Below, piece by piece: positions 44,501 to 52,859 of a stretch of DNA of 64,000 nt; position 1 is the stretch's first letter; each line of letters opens with the position of its first letter. Source of the stretch: FEN-1191 sp036490715. Lineage in GTDB: Bacteria > Pseudomonadota > Gammaproteobacteria > Steroidobacterales > Steroidobacteraceae. A program made the translations under genes and the position numbers. The stretch lies in assembly GCA_036490715.1 (NCBI GenBank), contig DASXDL010000037.1:152624-216623 (forward strand), given 5' to 3'. The notes under the pieces are model-generated. The model searched no databases. It saw only the letters and a program-made list of their open reading frames with translations, and was not told where the DNA came from.

Positions 44501-44704
44501 TTCCAGCGGTGTCGCCACGGACGAGGCCATGGTCTCGGGGCTCGCTCCCGGCAATTGCGCGGTCACGACGATGGTCGGAAAGTCGACCTGCGGCAACGGA
44601 GCCACCGGCAGCAATGGCCAGGCGACGATGCCGACCAGCAGGATGCCGCCCATCAACAGCGAGGTTGCGATCGGACGCCGAACGAAGGGTTCGGAGATGC
44701 TCAC
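41585..44704 (-). CDS. RND multidrug efflux pump (MdtB/MdtC/MuxB-like)
   Basis: 1039 residues of the HAE1-type RND transporters. Twelve membrane helices are expected; the proton-relay helix 4 is seen in GFVVDDAIVMLENIYRHIE. Other blocks are the N-terminal FVRRPIATSLLMGGILLVG, VSGVASVTLGGQQKPAVRV in the porter domain, and DFAIQAEREQHLSPEASIRQACLLRFRPIMMTT near the end. Similarity to MdtB/MdtC-type pumps is stronger than to AcrB, but only one pump gene is present. Start is GTG, overlapping the adaptor stop (GTGA). Confidence 0.95.
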   Translation of the reverse strand: MSISEPFVRRPIATSLLMGGILLVGIVAWPLLPVAPLPQVDFPTIVVTAQLPGASPETMASSVATPLEYQFAQIQGLSQMTSTSVLGTAQITLQFGLDRNINAAAQDIQSAIDAAGGQLPKNLPSPPSYKKVNPADTAILILAVHSDVLPLTVVDDYCENVIAQRLSQVSGVASVTLGGQQKPAVRVQVDPAKIAALGLQLEDVANVIGQATVNSPKGSISGQLHSFAIYDNDQLLNAAPWGDVVIAYKNGAPVRIRDVGVAVDAAENNQMIGWQNDKPGILLLIYKQAGANVIDTAASVRATLPNVLLSVPPSIKVDQVFDRTTTIDASVHDVEFTLMLTIALVVPVIFLFLRTAWATIIPGVTVPLSLLGTAALMYAVGYSLDNLSLMALTIAVGFVVDDAIVMLENIYRHIEAGMTPMEATLKGSSEIGFTILSISISLVAVFIPLLLMGGIVGRLFREFAVTVTMTIAVSAFVALTLSPTMCALFLKNEKEVKHGWLYQRIERGFDRVLELYTRGLDFVLRHQRPTLLTFVATVALTILLYVLIPKGFFPQQDTGIIMGLSDAPQDISFDEMVRRQHLLTDVLARDPDVESWATAIGGSRSINNGFVAIGLKPRDQRHDSADQVIARLRHEISKVPGATIFLQAAQDLNVGGRLARTQYQYTIQDANLGELNEWAPKLLAQLQKLPMLRDVASDQQTGSSMLSLAIDRDQAARFGIQPSLIDQTLADAFGQRQVTQYFTQLNAYHVILEVTPELQRDPQTLSKIYIKSPLTGGMIPLSTFVKFDTHHLTFLSINHQGQFPAVTLSFNLGPGVALGDAVKAINRATASIGMPSTLTGSFQGTAQAFQSSLKTQPYLILAALVVVYIILGMLYESYIHPLTILSTLPSAGVGALLVLMVFGFDLSVIALIGIILLIGIVKKNGIMMVDFAIQAEREQHLSPEASIRQACLLRFRPIMMTTMAALLGALPLMLGRGTGSELRQPLGYTMVGGLLLSQALTLFTTPVIYLYLDRFTGQRRHARAAIAADAGQPLAQGAS

Positions 44705-45861
44705 TGCGGCCGTCGGTCCGCGACCTGCGGCGCGCTAGCGGTGGCGCGCACCTTGGTGCCCGGCTGCAACCGATATTGATTGCTGGTCACCACGCGCTCG
44801 CCAGCCTGAACTCCGTCGGTCACGACGGTAATGCCGCCGCTTTCCTCGCCGGTCGTGATCGGCCTGGCCTCAACGGTCGAATCGGCCTTGACCACGTAGG
44901 TGAACAGCCCGTTTGGCCCATGCTCGATCGCGGTCGAAGGCAATGTCACGACGTCGCGACGCTGCTGCAGCTGCACCCGCACGTTGACGAACTGCCCAGG
45001 CCACAGTGCATTGCGACTATTGTCGAACGTGGCCTTGAGCCGCACCGTGCCGGTCGCGGGATCAATCTGGTTATCGACCAGCGCCAAGGTGCCGGTGTCG
45101 AGTGCCGTGCGGTCATCGCGCGACAGCGCCTCGACGCTGACCGATCCGAGACTCAGAGCCTGGTTGACCTGCGGCAACTCATCTTCGGGCAGGGTGAACA
45201 TCACTGAGATCGGCTGTATCTGCGTCAGCACCACGATGCCGGTCGTGTCGCTGGCATGCACGATGTTGCCCGGATCCACCAGTCGAATACCGGTGCGGCC
45301 GGAGAACGGTGCGGTGATCGTGGCGTACTCGAGCTGCGTGCGGGCATTGTCGATCGCCGCGTGGTCGATCTGGAGCTGCGCCTGCAGCTGATCCACCAGC
45401 GCCTTCTGCGTGTCCAGGACCTGCTGACTGGTCAGGTTCTGCGGCGCCAGCACCTGGTAGCGTTCCAGATCGTGGCGGGCCGTGTCCAGCTGCGCGCGAT
45501 CCTTGGCCAGGGTGCCATTGGCCTGGTCGAGCGCGGCCTGCAACGGTCGCGGATCGATCTGCGCCAACAAATCGCCCTTCTTGACTAGCTGGCCCTCGAC
45601 AAAGCCGACCCGTTCGAGCTGGCCGTCGACCCGGGCGGTGATCTTGGCGGTATAGAAGGCCTGCACGTTGCCCAGACCTTCGATCGAAACCGGCACGTCG
45701 CGTCGCACGGCAATGGCGGTTTCGACGGCCACAGCGTTGCCACCTGCTCCGGGGCCGGTGGTCTTGGCCGGCGCGCGCGACAGCCACATCCAGCCGATGA
45801 TTACCCCCAGCAGCGCGAACGCGCCTAGCCACAGCCGCGGACGCCTTGTCGACAGTTTCAT
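44701..45861 (-). CDS. Periplasmic adaptor of the RND efflux system (MdtA-like)
   Basis: 386 residues. Membrane-fusion protein linking pump and outer-membrane channel. An N-terminal anchor helix (LWLGAFALLGVIIGWMWLS) is followed by a lipoyl/hairpin part (VQAFYTAKITARVDGQLERVGFVEGQLVKKGDLLAQIDPRP), a long helical hairpin, and beta-barrel and membrane-proximal domains (FSGRTGIRLVDPGNIVHASD, FVNVRVQLQQRRDVVTLPSTAIEHGPNG). No lipobox, so it is held by the N-terminal helix. Coupled by 4-bp overlaps to both neighbours. Confidence 0.95.
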   Translation of the reverse strand: MKLSTRRPRLWLGAFALLGVIIGWMWLSRAPAKTTGPGAGGNAVAVETAIAVRRDVPVSIEGLGNVQAFYTAKITARVDGQLERVGFVEGQLVKKGDLLAQIDPRPLQAALDQANGTLAKDRAQLDTARHDLERYQVLAPQNLTSQQVLDTQKALVDQLQAQLQIDHAAIDNARTQLEYATITAPFSGRTGIRLVDPGNIVHASDTTGIVVLTQIQPISVMFTLPEDELPQVNQALSLGSVSVEALSRDDRTALDTGTLALVDNQIDPATGTVRLKATFDNSRNALWPGQFVNVRVQLQQRRDVVTLPSTAIEHGPNGLFTYVVKADSTVEARPITTGEESGGITVVTDGVQAGERVVTSNQYRLQPGTKVRATASAPQVADRRPQ

Positions 45862-47279
45862 GGGTTCGCCTGCGATTGTTGCCAGCCGCCGCCTAGGGCC
45901 TGATACAAATCCACCAGTGCCTGCAGGTGCTGGTATTTCACCTGCACCAGCGTGTCCTTTGCAGTGAACAGCGCAACTTCGGTATTCAACACCGTCAGTA
46001 TGTTGGTGGTGCCGGCCTGCATCTGCGTCTGTGAGTACTCGAAGGCTTGGCGGGCCTTGTCGACCGAGTAGCGCTGGCGCAGCTCTTGCTCGGCCGTCTG
46101 ATGTACCGCCGTGAGCGCATCTTCGACGTTGCCGAGCGCGCTCAGCACCGCCTTGTGGTAGTCGGACAGTAGCTCGGCGTAACGCGCACGCGAGTACTGC
46201 ACTTGTCCGCTCCGCGCGCCGGCGTCGAAGATGGTGTCGCTGAGGGCCGCGCTGAGCGCGAACACACGACTCTCCGGTGTCAGCAGCGTGCTGAGTGCGG
46301 TGCTGGCGAAACCGCCGCTGGCGGTCAAGTCGATGCTGGGAAAATACGCCGCACGCGCCACACCGATGTCGGCATTGGCAGCCTTCAGCTGCGCCTCGGC
46401 CGAAGCCACGTCCGGGCGGCGCGCCAGCAACTCCGACGGCAGTCCGGCAACCACCGCCGGCGCAGTGATCTGCTCCAGGCTGCCCGCCTCGACGTCGAGG
46501 CTTTCCGGCGTTTGTCCGATGAGGATAGCGAGCGCATCGAGGCTCTGCTGCAACTGCTGCTCAAGCGGCGGGATCGAGGCGTTGAGCGCGGCCACCGTAG
46601 TAGCCTGCTGCGCAACGTCGAGTGCCGTGATGGTTCCGACCGTCTGCTCCAGCTCAAGCCCGCTCAGGATCTTCTGCGCATTCGCCAGATCGTCCTGCGC
46701 GACCGCCAGTCGATCGTGCTGCTCGAGCGCTTCAAAGTAAGTGAGCGCAACGCTGGTCACTACGGTCAGTGCCACTGTCTCGCGATCGTAGCGGCTGGCC
46801 TGCGCGGCCTGGCGCGCCGCCTCGTAGGCGGCGCGGTTCTTGCCCCAGAAGTCGAGCTCGTAACTGGCGGTCAGCAGCGGCGAATACTCGTCATAAGTGA
46901 TCGGCGCGCCCGAGGCGATCGGCCGTTCACGCTGCCGGCTGGCACTGGCCTGGACGCCCAAATTCGGCAGGAGCGCGGCCCCCGCGATGCGTGCCTGGGC
47001 GTCGGCCTCATGAACGCGAGCAATCGCGGCGGCAATATCATCGTTGCCGGCCTGTGCCTGCGTGATCAGAAGATCGAGCGGAGTCGAGCCGAAGCCATGC
47101 CACCAGCCGGCCGCGGGCCATTCTGGGCTGAGATTCGTGGATGCCTGCTTCCAGGCGGCTGGCGTACTCACGGCCGGGCGGCGGTAAGCCGGCCCGACGC
47201 TGCAGGCGCCCGCTCCTAATCCTAGAGCCAAAAGCAGCCATGTGCGCCAGGGGCGCACGGCCGGTTGTCGCGCTTTCAC
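45858..47279 (-). CDS. Outer-membrane efflux lipoprotein (NodT/OprM type)
   Basis: 473 residues, TolC-like. A lipoprotein signal ends in LGAGAC, followed by SVGPAYRRPAV as in NodT-family channels. Long helical segments (RQAAQASRYDRETVALTVVTSVALTYFEAL) alternate with barrel strands, and LLARRPDVASAEAQLKAANADIGVARAAYFPSI is the family signature. First gene of the operon; starts at GTG 47279 with only a weak GAGG site. A possible operator lies about 45 bp upstream. Confidence 0.94.
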   Translation of the reverse strand: MKARQPAVRPWRTWLLLALGLGAGACSVGPAYRRPAVSTPAAWKQASTNLSPEWPAAGWWHGFGSTPLDLLITQAQAGNDDIAAAIARVHEADAQARIAGAALLPNLGVQASASRQRERPIASGAPITYDEYSPLLTASYELDFWGKNRAAYEAARQAAQASRYDRETVALTVVTSVALTYFEALEQHDRLAVAQDDLANAQKILSGLELEQTVGTITALDVAQQATTVAALNASIPPLEQQLQQSLDALAILIGQTPESLDVEAGSLEQITAPAVVAGLPSELLARRPDVASAEAQLKAANADIGVARAAYFPSIDLTASGGFASTALSTLLTPESRVFALSAALSDTIFDAGARSGQVQYSRARYAELLSDYHKAVLSALGNVEDALTAVHQTAEQELRQRYSVDKARQAFEYSQTQMQAGTTNILTVLNTEVALFTAKDTLVQVKYQHLQALVDLYQALGGGWQQSQANP

Positions 47280-47324
47280 CTCGGCAGGGTAGCCAGCAGG
47301 CCGTTAAATCGACATGGCCGGAAG

Positions 47325-47340
47325 ATTAAACTGAATTAAT
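47325..47340. promoter_or_regulatory. Candidate operator upstream of the efflux operon
   Basis: ATTAA and TTAAT half-sites separated by six bases form a 16-bp AT-rich palindrome between the marR stop (47381) and the efflux operon start (47279). Size and composition fit a MarR-type site. Two further half-like GTTAAAT / ATTTAAC words flank the region. Confidence 0.4.
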
Positions 47341-47380
47341 GCCTGCGTTTCGCGGCCTAACGGACAAGACCGCATGGCAT

Positions 47381-47842
47381 TTAACCGTTGTCGTTCCGGC
47401 TCGCGACTCGTTCCAGCTGGCGCAGCATCTGTTCGAAGCGAGCGACGTCCCGCGACGGCACGCCCGCCAACAGTTGTGCCTCATAGGCCAGGGCCCGCGG
47501 CACGATGCGCAGGTGCAGAGCCTTGCCGGTTGCCGTCAGCATCAGCCGATGTGAGCGCCCATCGGCATTGTTCGGCAGTCGTCGCACCAGGCGGCGACGC
47601 AGCAAACCTTGTGCGGCGCGCATCACCGTCACCTTGTCCATGATCGTGCGCCGGCACAGCGCCTGCTGCGTCAGCGGACCCTCATCGGCCAGTACCGCCA
47701 GCAGCCGCCATTGCGGGTTGCGTAGCCCAAACTGGCGTTCGTAGGCATGGGCGATCAGCCGCGAGACGGCGTTGGCCGCGACCGATAGCCGGTACGGCAG
47801 AAAATCCTGCAAGCGCAAGCTCGCCCGGGTGTTAGTCGGCAT
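47381..47842 (-). CDS. MarR-family transcriptional regulator
   Basis: 153 residues. Winged-helix protein with the MarR layout: helix-turn-helix GPLTQQALCRRTIMDKVTVMRAAQGLLRRRLVRR and the wing NNADGRSHRLMLTATGKALH. The ATG at 47842 overlaps the last codons of maiA by 11 bp, so it is made from the homogentisate operon message, yet it also stands 100 bp upstream of the efflux operon. Either operon could be its target; an aromatic intermediate is a plausible ligand. Both are inference. Confidence 0.9.
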   Translation of the reverse strand: MPTNTRASLRLQDFLPYRLSVAANAVSRLIAHAYERQFGLRNPQWRLLAVLADEGPLTQQALCRRTIMDKVTVMRAAQGLLRRRLVRRLPNNADGRSHRLMLTATGKALHLRIVPRALAYEAQLLAGVPSRDVARFEQMLRQLERVASRNDNG

Positions 47843-48479
47843 CGGGCTGCGCCGCCGGTGCGGCGCGGGCAAAGGCATCGAGCTGCATACAGTACTCGAA
47901 CACCTGCACGATTCTCGGGTATGGCTCGAGCGGGCAGTTCACGCGTTTGGCGTTGAAGACCTGCGGAATGAGATAGCAATCCGCCAGCGTCGGCGTGTCG
48001 CCAACACAGCAGCGCCCGCTGCGACCGGCATTCGCCAACGTGTCCTCGATGGCGGTAAATCCGAGCGCGATCCAGTGGCGCGCCCACTCATCGCGGCCGG
48101 CATCGTCGACCGCGAGTGGCTCCTTGAGGTATCGCAGCACGCGCAGATTGTTGAGCGGATGAATGTCGCAGGCGATTGCGAGCGCTAGCGAGCGCACGTG
48201 TGCGCGCGCGACCGGCTCGGACGGTAGCAGCGGCGGCTCGCGCTGGATCTCGTCCAGATATTCGATGATGGCGAGCGACTGGCTGATGGTGTGGCCGGCA
48301 TGTTCCAGCACCGGAACCAGCTGCGCCGGATTACGACGGCGAAAATCCGCGCGGTGCTGCTCGCCGCCGTCGCGCACCAAATGCACCGGCATCGACTGGT
48401 ACGCCAGACCCTTGTAGTTGAGCGCGATGCGCACGCGGAACGACGCCGAGCTGCGAAAATAGTGATACAGAAGGATCAC
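47832..48479 (-). CDS. maiA: Maleylacetoacetate isomerase
   Basis: 215 residues of the zeta-class glutathione S-transferases. Isomerises maleylacetoacetate to fumarylacetoacetate in tyrosine breakdown. Family features are LYHYFRSSASFRVRIALNYKGL with the catalytic Ser-Ser-x-x-Arg motif near residue 9, NPAQLVPVLEHAGHTISQSLAIIEYL, and DTPTLADCYLIPQVFNA. I chose GTG 48479, which overlaps the fahA stop (GTGA); the frame extends far upstream but only as a shadow of fahA. Confidence 0.94.
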   Translation of the reverse strand: MILLYHYFRSSASFRVRIALNYKGLAYQSMPVHLVRDGGEQHRADFRRRNPAQLVPVLEHAGHTISQSLAIIEYLDEIQREPPLLPSEPVARAHVRSLALAIACDIHPLNNLRVLRYLKEPLAVDDAGRDEWARHWIALGFTAIEDTLANAGRSGRCCVGDTPTLADCYLIPQVFNAKRVNCPLEPYPRIVQVFEYCMQLDAFARAAPAAQPDAD

Positions 48480-49807
48480 TGCGAGACTCCCACATGACCG
48501 ACGACCTCGCCCAGGCCGATGCGCACCGCGCCGTCGCGCTCGCACCAGCCGCGCATGATTACGGTATCGCCGTCTTCCAGAAAACTGCGGCTCTCGCCGC
48601 CGGGCAGTTCGAGCGGCTGGCCCCCATTGCGGGACAGTTCCAGCATCGACCCGGCACCGGCCGGTTCCGGGTCGGACTGCGTGCCGGTGCCAAGCAGGTC
48701 GCCTGCCTGCAGGTTGCAGCCATTGACGCTGTGGTGCGCCACCATCTGCGCGATGTTCCAGTAGGCGTGACGAAGATTGCTGTGCGACAGCCGGTACGGT
48801 GCCAGTCCGCGCTGCTGCATCGCCGGCGTCTGCAGCCAAACTTCCAGATTCAGGTCGACGGCGCCGCGGCTGCGCACCTCGGGTGAATCCAGGTAGGCGA
48901 GCGGCGGCGGGTCTTCAGCTGGGCGCGTCCATGGCACCCGGAAGGGCTCCAGGGCCTCGATGGTGACGATCCAAGGCGAGATGGAGGTAGCAAAATTCTT
49001 GCCCAGAAACGGCCCAAGCGGCTGGTATTCCCACGCTTGAATGTCGCGCGCCGACCAGTCGTTCAGCAGGCACAGCCCGAATACCGCATCCTCCGCGACT
49101 GCGATCGGTATCGACCGCCCGAGCGCGTTGCCGTGGCCGATGTAAACGCCCACCTCCAGCTCGTAGTCCAGTCGGCCGCTGCGCGTCAGCGATGGTTTTG
49201 GCTCGCCAGAAATTCCGGCGCGCACGGTCTGACCATACGGTCGGGCGAACTCCCGTCCGGAGATCAGGATCGAGGAGCTTCGACCGTGATAGCCGATCGG
49301 CATCCACTTGTAGTTCGGCAGCAACGGGTGATCGGGCCGAAACAGCCGACCGACGGCGAGCGCATGATGAATGGAAGTGTAGAAATCGGTGTAGTCACCG
49401 ATGCGCGCCGGCAACGCGTACTCTGCTGCGCTCTGAGCGACCAAACACGGCGCCAGCAGCGGCTGCGCCTCCGAGTCGGAGCACAGGTTGTGTGACAGCG
49501 CTCGTCGCAGCGCCGTGCTGGCGGCGCGGCCCGCCTCCATGAAGTCATTCAGTAACGGCTTGGACGCGGCGGTCGCCGCACGGCTGGCCGCCGCGCCCAC
49601 CCGGGCACGGCCAAATGCACCGGCCTGGCGCGCCGCCGCCAGGTCGAGAATCTGGTCGCCGATGGCTACTCCACCTCGAAAGTTCTCGGTACTGCCGGCA
49701 CGGCGAAACACCGCAAACGGCAGGTTCTGAATCGGATAGTCGGTCGTTGGGTCGTTGGCCGACGCGATCCAGCTGCGTAGCTGCGGATCGTGGGTCTCAT
49801 TGAGCAT
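48476..49807 (-). CDS. fahA: Fumarylacetoacetase
   Basis: 443 residues. Final step of homogentisate breakdown, cleaving fumarylacetoacetate to fumarate and acetoacetate. Family blocks are YPIQNLPFAVFRR, DFYTSIHHALAVGRLFRPD (metal and catalytic His), YHGRSSSILISG, LDYELEVGVYIGHGN (metal Glu residues), LLNDWSARDIQAWEYQPLGPFLGKNF and GDLLGTGTQSDPEP. The ATG overlaps the hmgA stop by one base (TGATG). Somewhat longer than some bacterial homologues but within range. Confidence 0.96.
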   Translation of the reverse strand: MLNETHDPQLRSWIASANDPTTDYPIQNLPFAVFRRAGSTENFRGGVAIGDQILDLAAARQAGAFGRARVGAAASRAATAASKPLLNDFMEAGRAASTALRRALSHNLCSDSEAQPLLAPCLVAQSAAEYALPARIGDYTDFYTSIHHALAVGRLFRPDHPLLPNYKWMPIGYHGRSSSILISGREFARPYGQTVRAGISGEPKPSLTRSGRLDYELEVGVYIGHGNALGRSIPIAVAEDAVFGLCLLNDWSARDIQAWEYQPLGPFLGKNFATSISPWIVTIEALEPFRVPWTRPAEDPPPLAYLDSPEVRSRGAVDLNLEVWLQTPAMQQRGLAPYRLSHSNLRHAYWNIAQMVAHHSVNGCNLQAGDLLGTGTQSDPEPAGAGSMLELSRNGGQPLELPGGESRSFLEDGDTVIMRGWCERDGAVRIGLGEVVGHVGVSQ

Positions 49808-51126
49808 CAGCGCCGCCGCGGATCGAAATGCTTCTGCAGGCCGTGCCAGCAGCGGTGATAGTCCGGCTGCAACAACGGCGACTCGAGCGCGTACCGCGTC
49901 GGACGGATCACCCAGCGCGACTCGAACATGAACGCCATCGTGTCGACGATCTTGTCCGGTCGCGTGGTGTCGGCCAGTGATGCCGCCTCGAAGCTGGCAG
50001 CGTCCGGCCCGTGGCCGCTCATGCAGTTATGCAGCGACGCCCCGCCCGGCACGAACCCCTCCGCTTTGGCGTCGTACGAGCCGGCGATCAGGCCCATGAA
50101 CTCACTTGCGACATTGCGGTGGTACCAGGGCGGGCGAAACGTGTGTTCCATCACCAGCCAGCGCGGCGGAAAGATTACAAAGTCGATCGCGTCGACGCCG
50201 GGGCTATCGGTAATCGACTGTAGCACCAGGAAGATCGACGGGTCTGGATGGTCGTAACTGATCGAGCCGATGGTATTGAATCGGCGCAGATCGTACTTGT
50301 ACGGGGCCAGATTGCCGCGCCATGCCACCACGTCGAACGGCGAGTGCTGCATGTTTGCACTCCATAGCCGTCCCAGAAACTTGGCAACCAGCTCCCACGG
50401 CTGGTCGCGATCCTCGTACCATGCGACCGGGGTCTGAAAATCCCGCTCGCAGGCCAGGCCGTTCGAGCCGATCGGTCCGAGCTCTGGCAGCCGCAAGGCG
50501 GCACCGAAATTCTCGCACACGTAGCCGCGTGCGCCGGCATCGCCCAGTTCAACGCTGAAGCGCACTCCGCGCGGAATTATCCCAATTTCGAGCGGCTCGA
50601 GACTGAGACGACCGAGCTCGGTGGTCAGCAGCAGCGTGCCCTGCTGGGGCACGATCAGCAGCTCACCGTCGGCACTGTAGAAGCAGCGCTGCGTCATCGA
50701 GCGATTGGCGGCATAGAGGTAGATTGCGCAGCCGTTGTGGGATTGCGGCTCGCCATTGCCGGCCATGCTTACCAAGCCGTCGACGAAATCGGTCGGCTCG
50801 GTCGGCAGCGGCAACGGGTTCCAGCGCAGCTGGTTCGGCGGCGTGACGGCGGTTTCCAGTTCGCCGCGCAACTGCGGGTGCGGCAGCGGATGGAATGGTT
50901 CATGCGTGACCGCCGGCCGGATGCGATACAGCCACGAGCGCCGATTGGTCGCTCGTGGCGCGGTAAACGCCGTTCCGGACAATTGCTCGGCATACAGTCC
51001 GTAAGGACAGCGCTGTGGGGAGTTGTGTTCGGGCAACGCTCCGGTCAGCGCTTCGCTCGCCAGATGCGTTGCGAAGCCGGTCTGGTACGACAGCTCGGGC
51101 CGCAGGCGGGCGGCGGGTGCCTTCAT
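49807..51126 (-). CDS. hmgA: Homogentisate 1,2-dioxygenase
   Basis: 439 residues. Iron enzyme opening the homogentisate ring. Recognised by YQTGFATHLASEALTGALP at the start, QQGTLLLTTELGRLSLEPLEIGIIPRGVRFSVEL in the cupin core, FPPRWLVMEHTFRPPWYHRN with iron-ligand His and the nearby Glu (EFMGLIAG), and the substrate loop GGASLHNCMSGHGPD. Coupled to hppD by ATGA and to fahA by TGATG. Confidence 0.97.
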   Translation of the reverse strand: MKAPAARLRPELSYQTGFATHLASEALTGALPEHNSPQRCPYGLYAEQLSGTAFTAPRATNRRSWLYRIRPAVTHEPFHPLPHPQLRGELETAVTPPNQLRWNPLPLPTEPTDFVDGLVSMAGNGEPQSHNGCAIYLYAANRSMTQRCFYSADGELLIVPQQGTLLLTTELGRLSLEPLEIGIIPRGVRFSVELGDAGARGYVCENFGAALRLPELGPIGSNGLACERDFQTPVAWYEDRDQPWELVAKFLGRLWSANMQHSPFDVVAWRGNLAPYKYDLRRFNTIGSISYDHPDPSIFLVLQSITDSPGVDAIDFVIFPPRWLVMEHTFRPPWYHRNVASEFMGLIAGSYDAKAEGFVPGGASLHNCMSGHGPDAASFEAASLADTTRPDKIVDTMAFMFESRWVIRPTRYALESPLLQPDYHRCWHGLQKHFDPRRR

Positions 51127-52217
51127 GACGACTTGGCGCCGCCTGGCTCGAGCGACAGCACGCCGCGACGCACCTGGTCGAGCTCGAGCGATTCAAACAG
51201 CGCGCGAAAGTTGCCCTCACCGAAACCCTCATTGCCCTTGCGCTGAATAATCTCGAAGAAACACGGTCCGACTACGTTGCGCGTGAAGATCTGCAGCAGC
51301 AGGCCCTGCCCCTGTGTCGGCGCGCCATCCACCAGGATGCCGCGCTCGCGCAGTCGCGCCAGATCTTCACCGTGCCCTACCACGCGGCGGTCGAGCGCCT
51401 CGTAATAAGAGCCGGGCGTTTCCTGAAACTGCACGCCGCGCTCGCGCATTCGATCCACCGTGGCGTAGATGTCGCTGGTGCCGAGTGCGACGTGCTGGAT
51501 GCCCTCGCCGCGGTAGTCGTGCAGAAATTCCTCGATCTGCGACTTGTCGTCCTGGCTCTCGTTCAATGGAATGCGGATCTTGCCGTCGGGGCTGGTCATC
51601 GCCTTGGACAGCAGTCCCGTGGCCTTGCCCTCGATATCGAAGTAGCGGATTTCGCGGAAGTTGAACACCCGCTCGTAGAACTGCGCCCAGGTCCCCATGT
51701 TGCCGCGGCGCACGTTGTGCGTCAGATGATCGATGTAGCTCAGGCCGGCGCTGTTGCCCTGCTCGCGCTCCACCGCCCCGCTAATCGGTACAAAATCGAC
51801 GTCGTAGATTTCCTGCGCACCATAGCGATCCACCAGATAAAGATGCGAGCCACCGATGCCCTCGATCACCGGGATATTGAGTTCCATCGGCCCAATGGCG
51901 CCCTTGGCTTCGACGGCGCCGCGCTCCAGCGCCATACGCAGCGCCGCGGCGGCGTCCCGCACCCTGAAGGCCATGGCGTTGATCGATGGACCGTGTACGC
52001 CGCGAAATTCGGCCGCTTGGCCGCGCGGCTCCATGTTGAGGATGAAGTCCACGTCGCCTTGCTTGTAGCGCAGCACGTTCTTGGAGCGATGGCGGGCGAC
52101 CGCCGTGAATCCCATGGCTTCGAACAGCTGACCGAGCGCCACCGGATCGGGACTGGTGAACTCGACGAACTCGAAACCGTCGGTTCCGAGCGGATTGTCG
52201 TACAGATCCTGGCTCAT
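51123..52217 (-). CDS. hpd: 4-hydroxyphenylpyruvate dioxygenase
   Basis: 364 residues. Converts 4-hydroxyphenylpyruvate to homogentisate. The three iron ligands are seen in IDHLTHNV (His), IQHVALGTSDIYAT (His) and PCFFEIIQRKGNEGFGEGNFRALFE (Glu). First gene of the tyrosine-degradation operon hpd-hmgA-fahA-maiA-marR, all joined by overlaps. A likely promoter lies in the short gap to the lrp gene, where TATCAT-like -10 words occur. Confidence 0.96.
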   Translation of the reverse strand: MSQDLYDNPLGTDGFEFVEFTSPDPVALGQLFEAMGFTAVARHRSKNVLRYKQGDVDFILNMEPRGQAAEFRGVHGPSINAMAFRVRDAAAALRMALERGAVEAKGAIGPMELNIPVIEGIGGSHLYLVDRYGAQEIYDVDFVPISGAVEREQGNSAGLSYIDHLTHNVRRGNMGTWAQFYERVFNFREIRYFDIEGKATGLLSKAMTSPDGKIRIPLNESQDDKSQIEEFLHDYRGEGIQHVALGTSDIYATVDRMRERGVQFQETPGSYYEALDRRVVGHGEDLARLRERGILVDGAPTQGQGLLLQIFTRNVVGPCFFEIIQRKGNEGFGEGNFRALFESLELDQVRRGVLSLEPGGAKSS

Positions 52218-52274
52218 GGCTCACCCCACCGGAACCGTAGGCTGCCGATGATACACTAGTTTCATTTGTTACTA

Positions 52275-52739
52275 TCAGCCCTCGATCGGCAGGCCGGCGT
52301 TCTTGACCACGGAGCGCAGCACGAAGCTGGAATCCACTCGCGCCACCCCTGGCAGCTTGGTCAATACCTTGCTGTGCAGGCGCTCGAAATCGGCGGCATC
52401 GCGCGCCACCACCCGCAGCAGGTAGTCCGACTCGCCGGTGGTCAGATCGCACTCGGTCACCTCGGGTACCGCCTGCACCGCCTGCTCGAACGCGCCCAGG
52501 TCCCGGTCGGTTTGCCCGCGCAGCGTGATTCGAATGAGAAAGCCGATGCTGATTCCGACTCGGGCGGGATTGAGCATTGCCGTGTAGCGCTCGATGACGC
52601 CGGCCTGCTCCAGTAGCCGCACCCGGCGCAGGCAGGCCGATTCAGACAGTCCGACCGCAGCCGCGAGCGCCGCATTGGACTGCTTGGCGTCCCGCTGCAG
52701 CTCCCGGAGAATCTTGCGATCTGAGCGATCTAGCTGCAT
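52275..52739 (-). CDS. Lrp/AsnC-family transcriptional regulator
   Basis: 154 residues. N-terminal helix-turn-helix (LDRSDRKILRELQRDAKQSN, then AALAAAVGLSESACLRRVRLLEQAGVIERY) and C-terminal RAM ligand-binding domain (VPEVTECDLTTGESDYLLRVVARDAADFERL). Divergent from ald over an AT-rich 120-bp region, and immediately upstream of hpd on the same strand. Lrp-type proteins next to alanine dehydrogenase usually control it; control of the tyrosine operon is a possible extra role. Confidence 0.93.
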   Translation of the reverse strand: MQLDRSDRKILRELQRDAKQSNAALAAAVGLSESACLRRVRLLEQAGVIERYTAMLNPARVGISIGFLIRITLRGQTDRDLGAFEQAVQAVPEVTECDLTTGESDYLLRVVARDAADFERLHSKVLTKLPGVARVDSSFVLRSVVKNAGLPIEG

Positions 52740-52859
52740 ATAAGTCTAATATACATAATTATTACGCAAGATTCTGCTACTAGGCGGCGATTACGTGCGC
52801 CATTTTGCAATCCTCTGCCGGAGCTTTGCTCGACAATGGGTGATCCAAAGGAGAGGCCT
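52740..52859. promoter_or_regulatory. AT-rich divergent promoter region lrp / ald
   Basis: The first 35 bp (TAAGTCTAATATACATAATT and following) are much richer in A and T than anything nearby, as expected for an Lrp-family binding zone. A strong AAAGGAG ribosome site precedes ald. Confidence 0.5.

Noticed and set aside
43709..44779. 356-residue frame opposite the RND pump
   Set aside because: Arg/His/Gln-rich composition typical of a reverse-strand shadow; the pump frame is certain.
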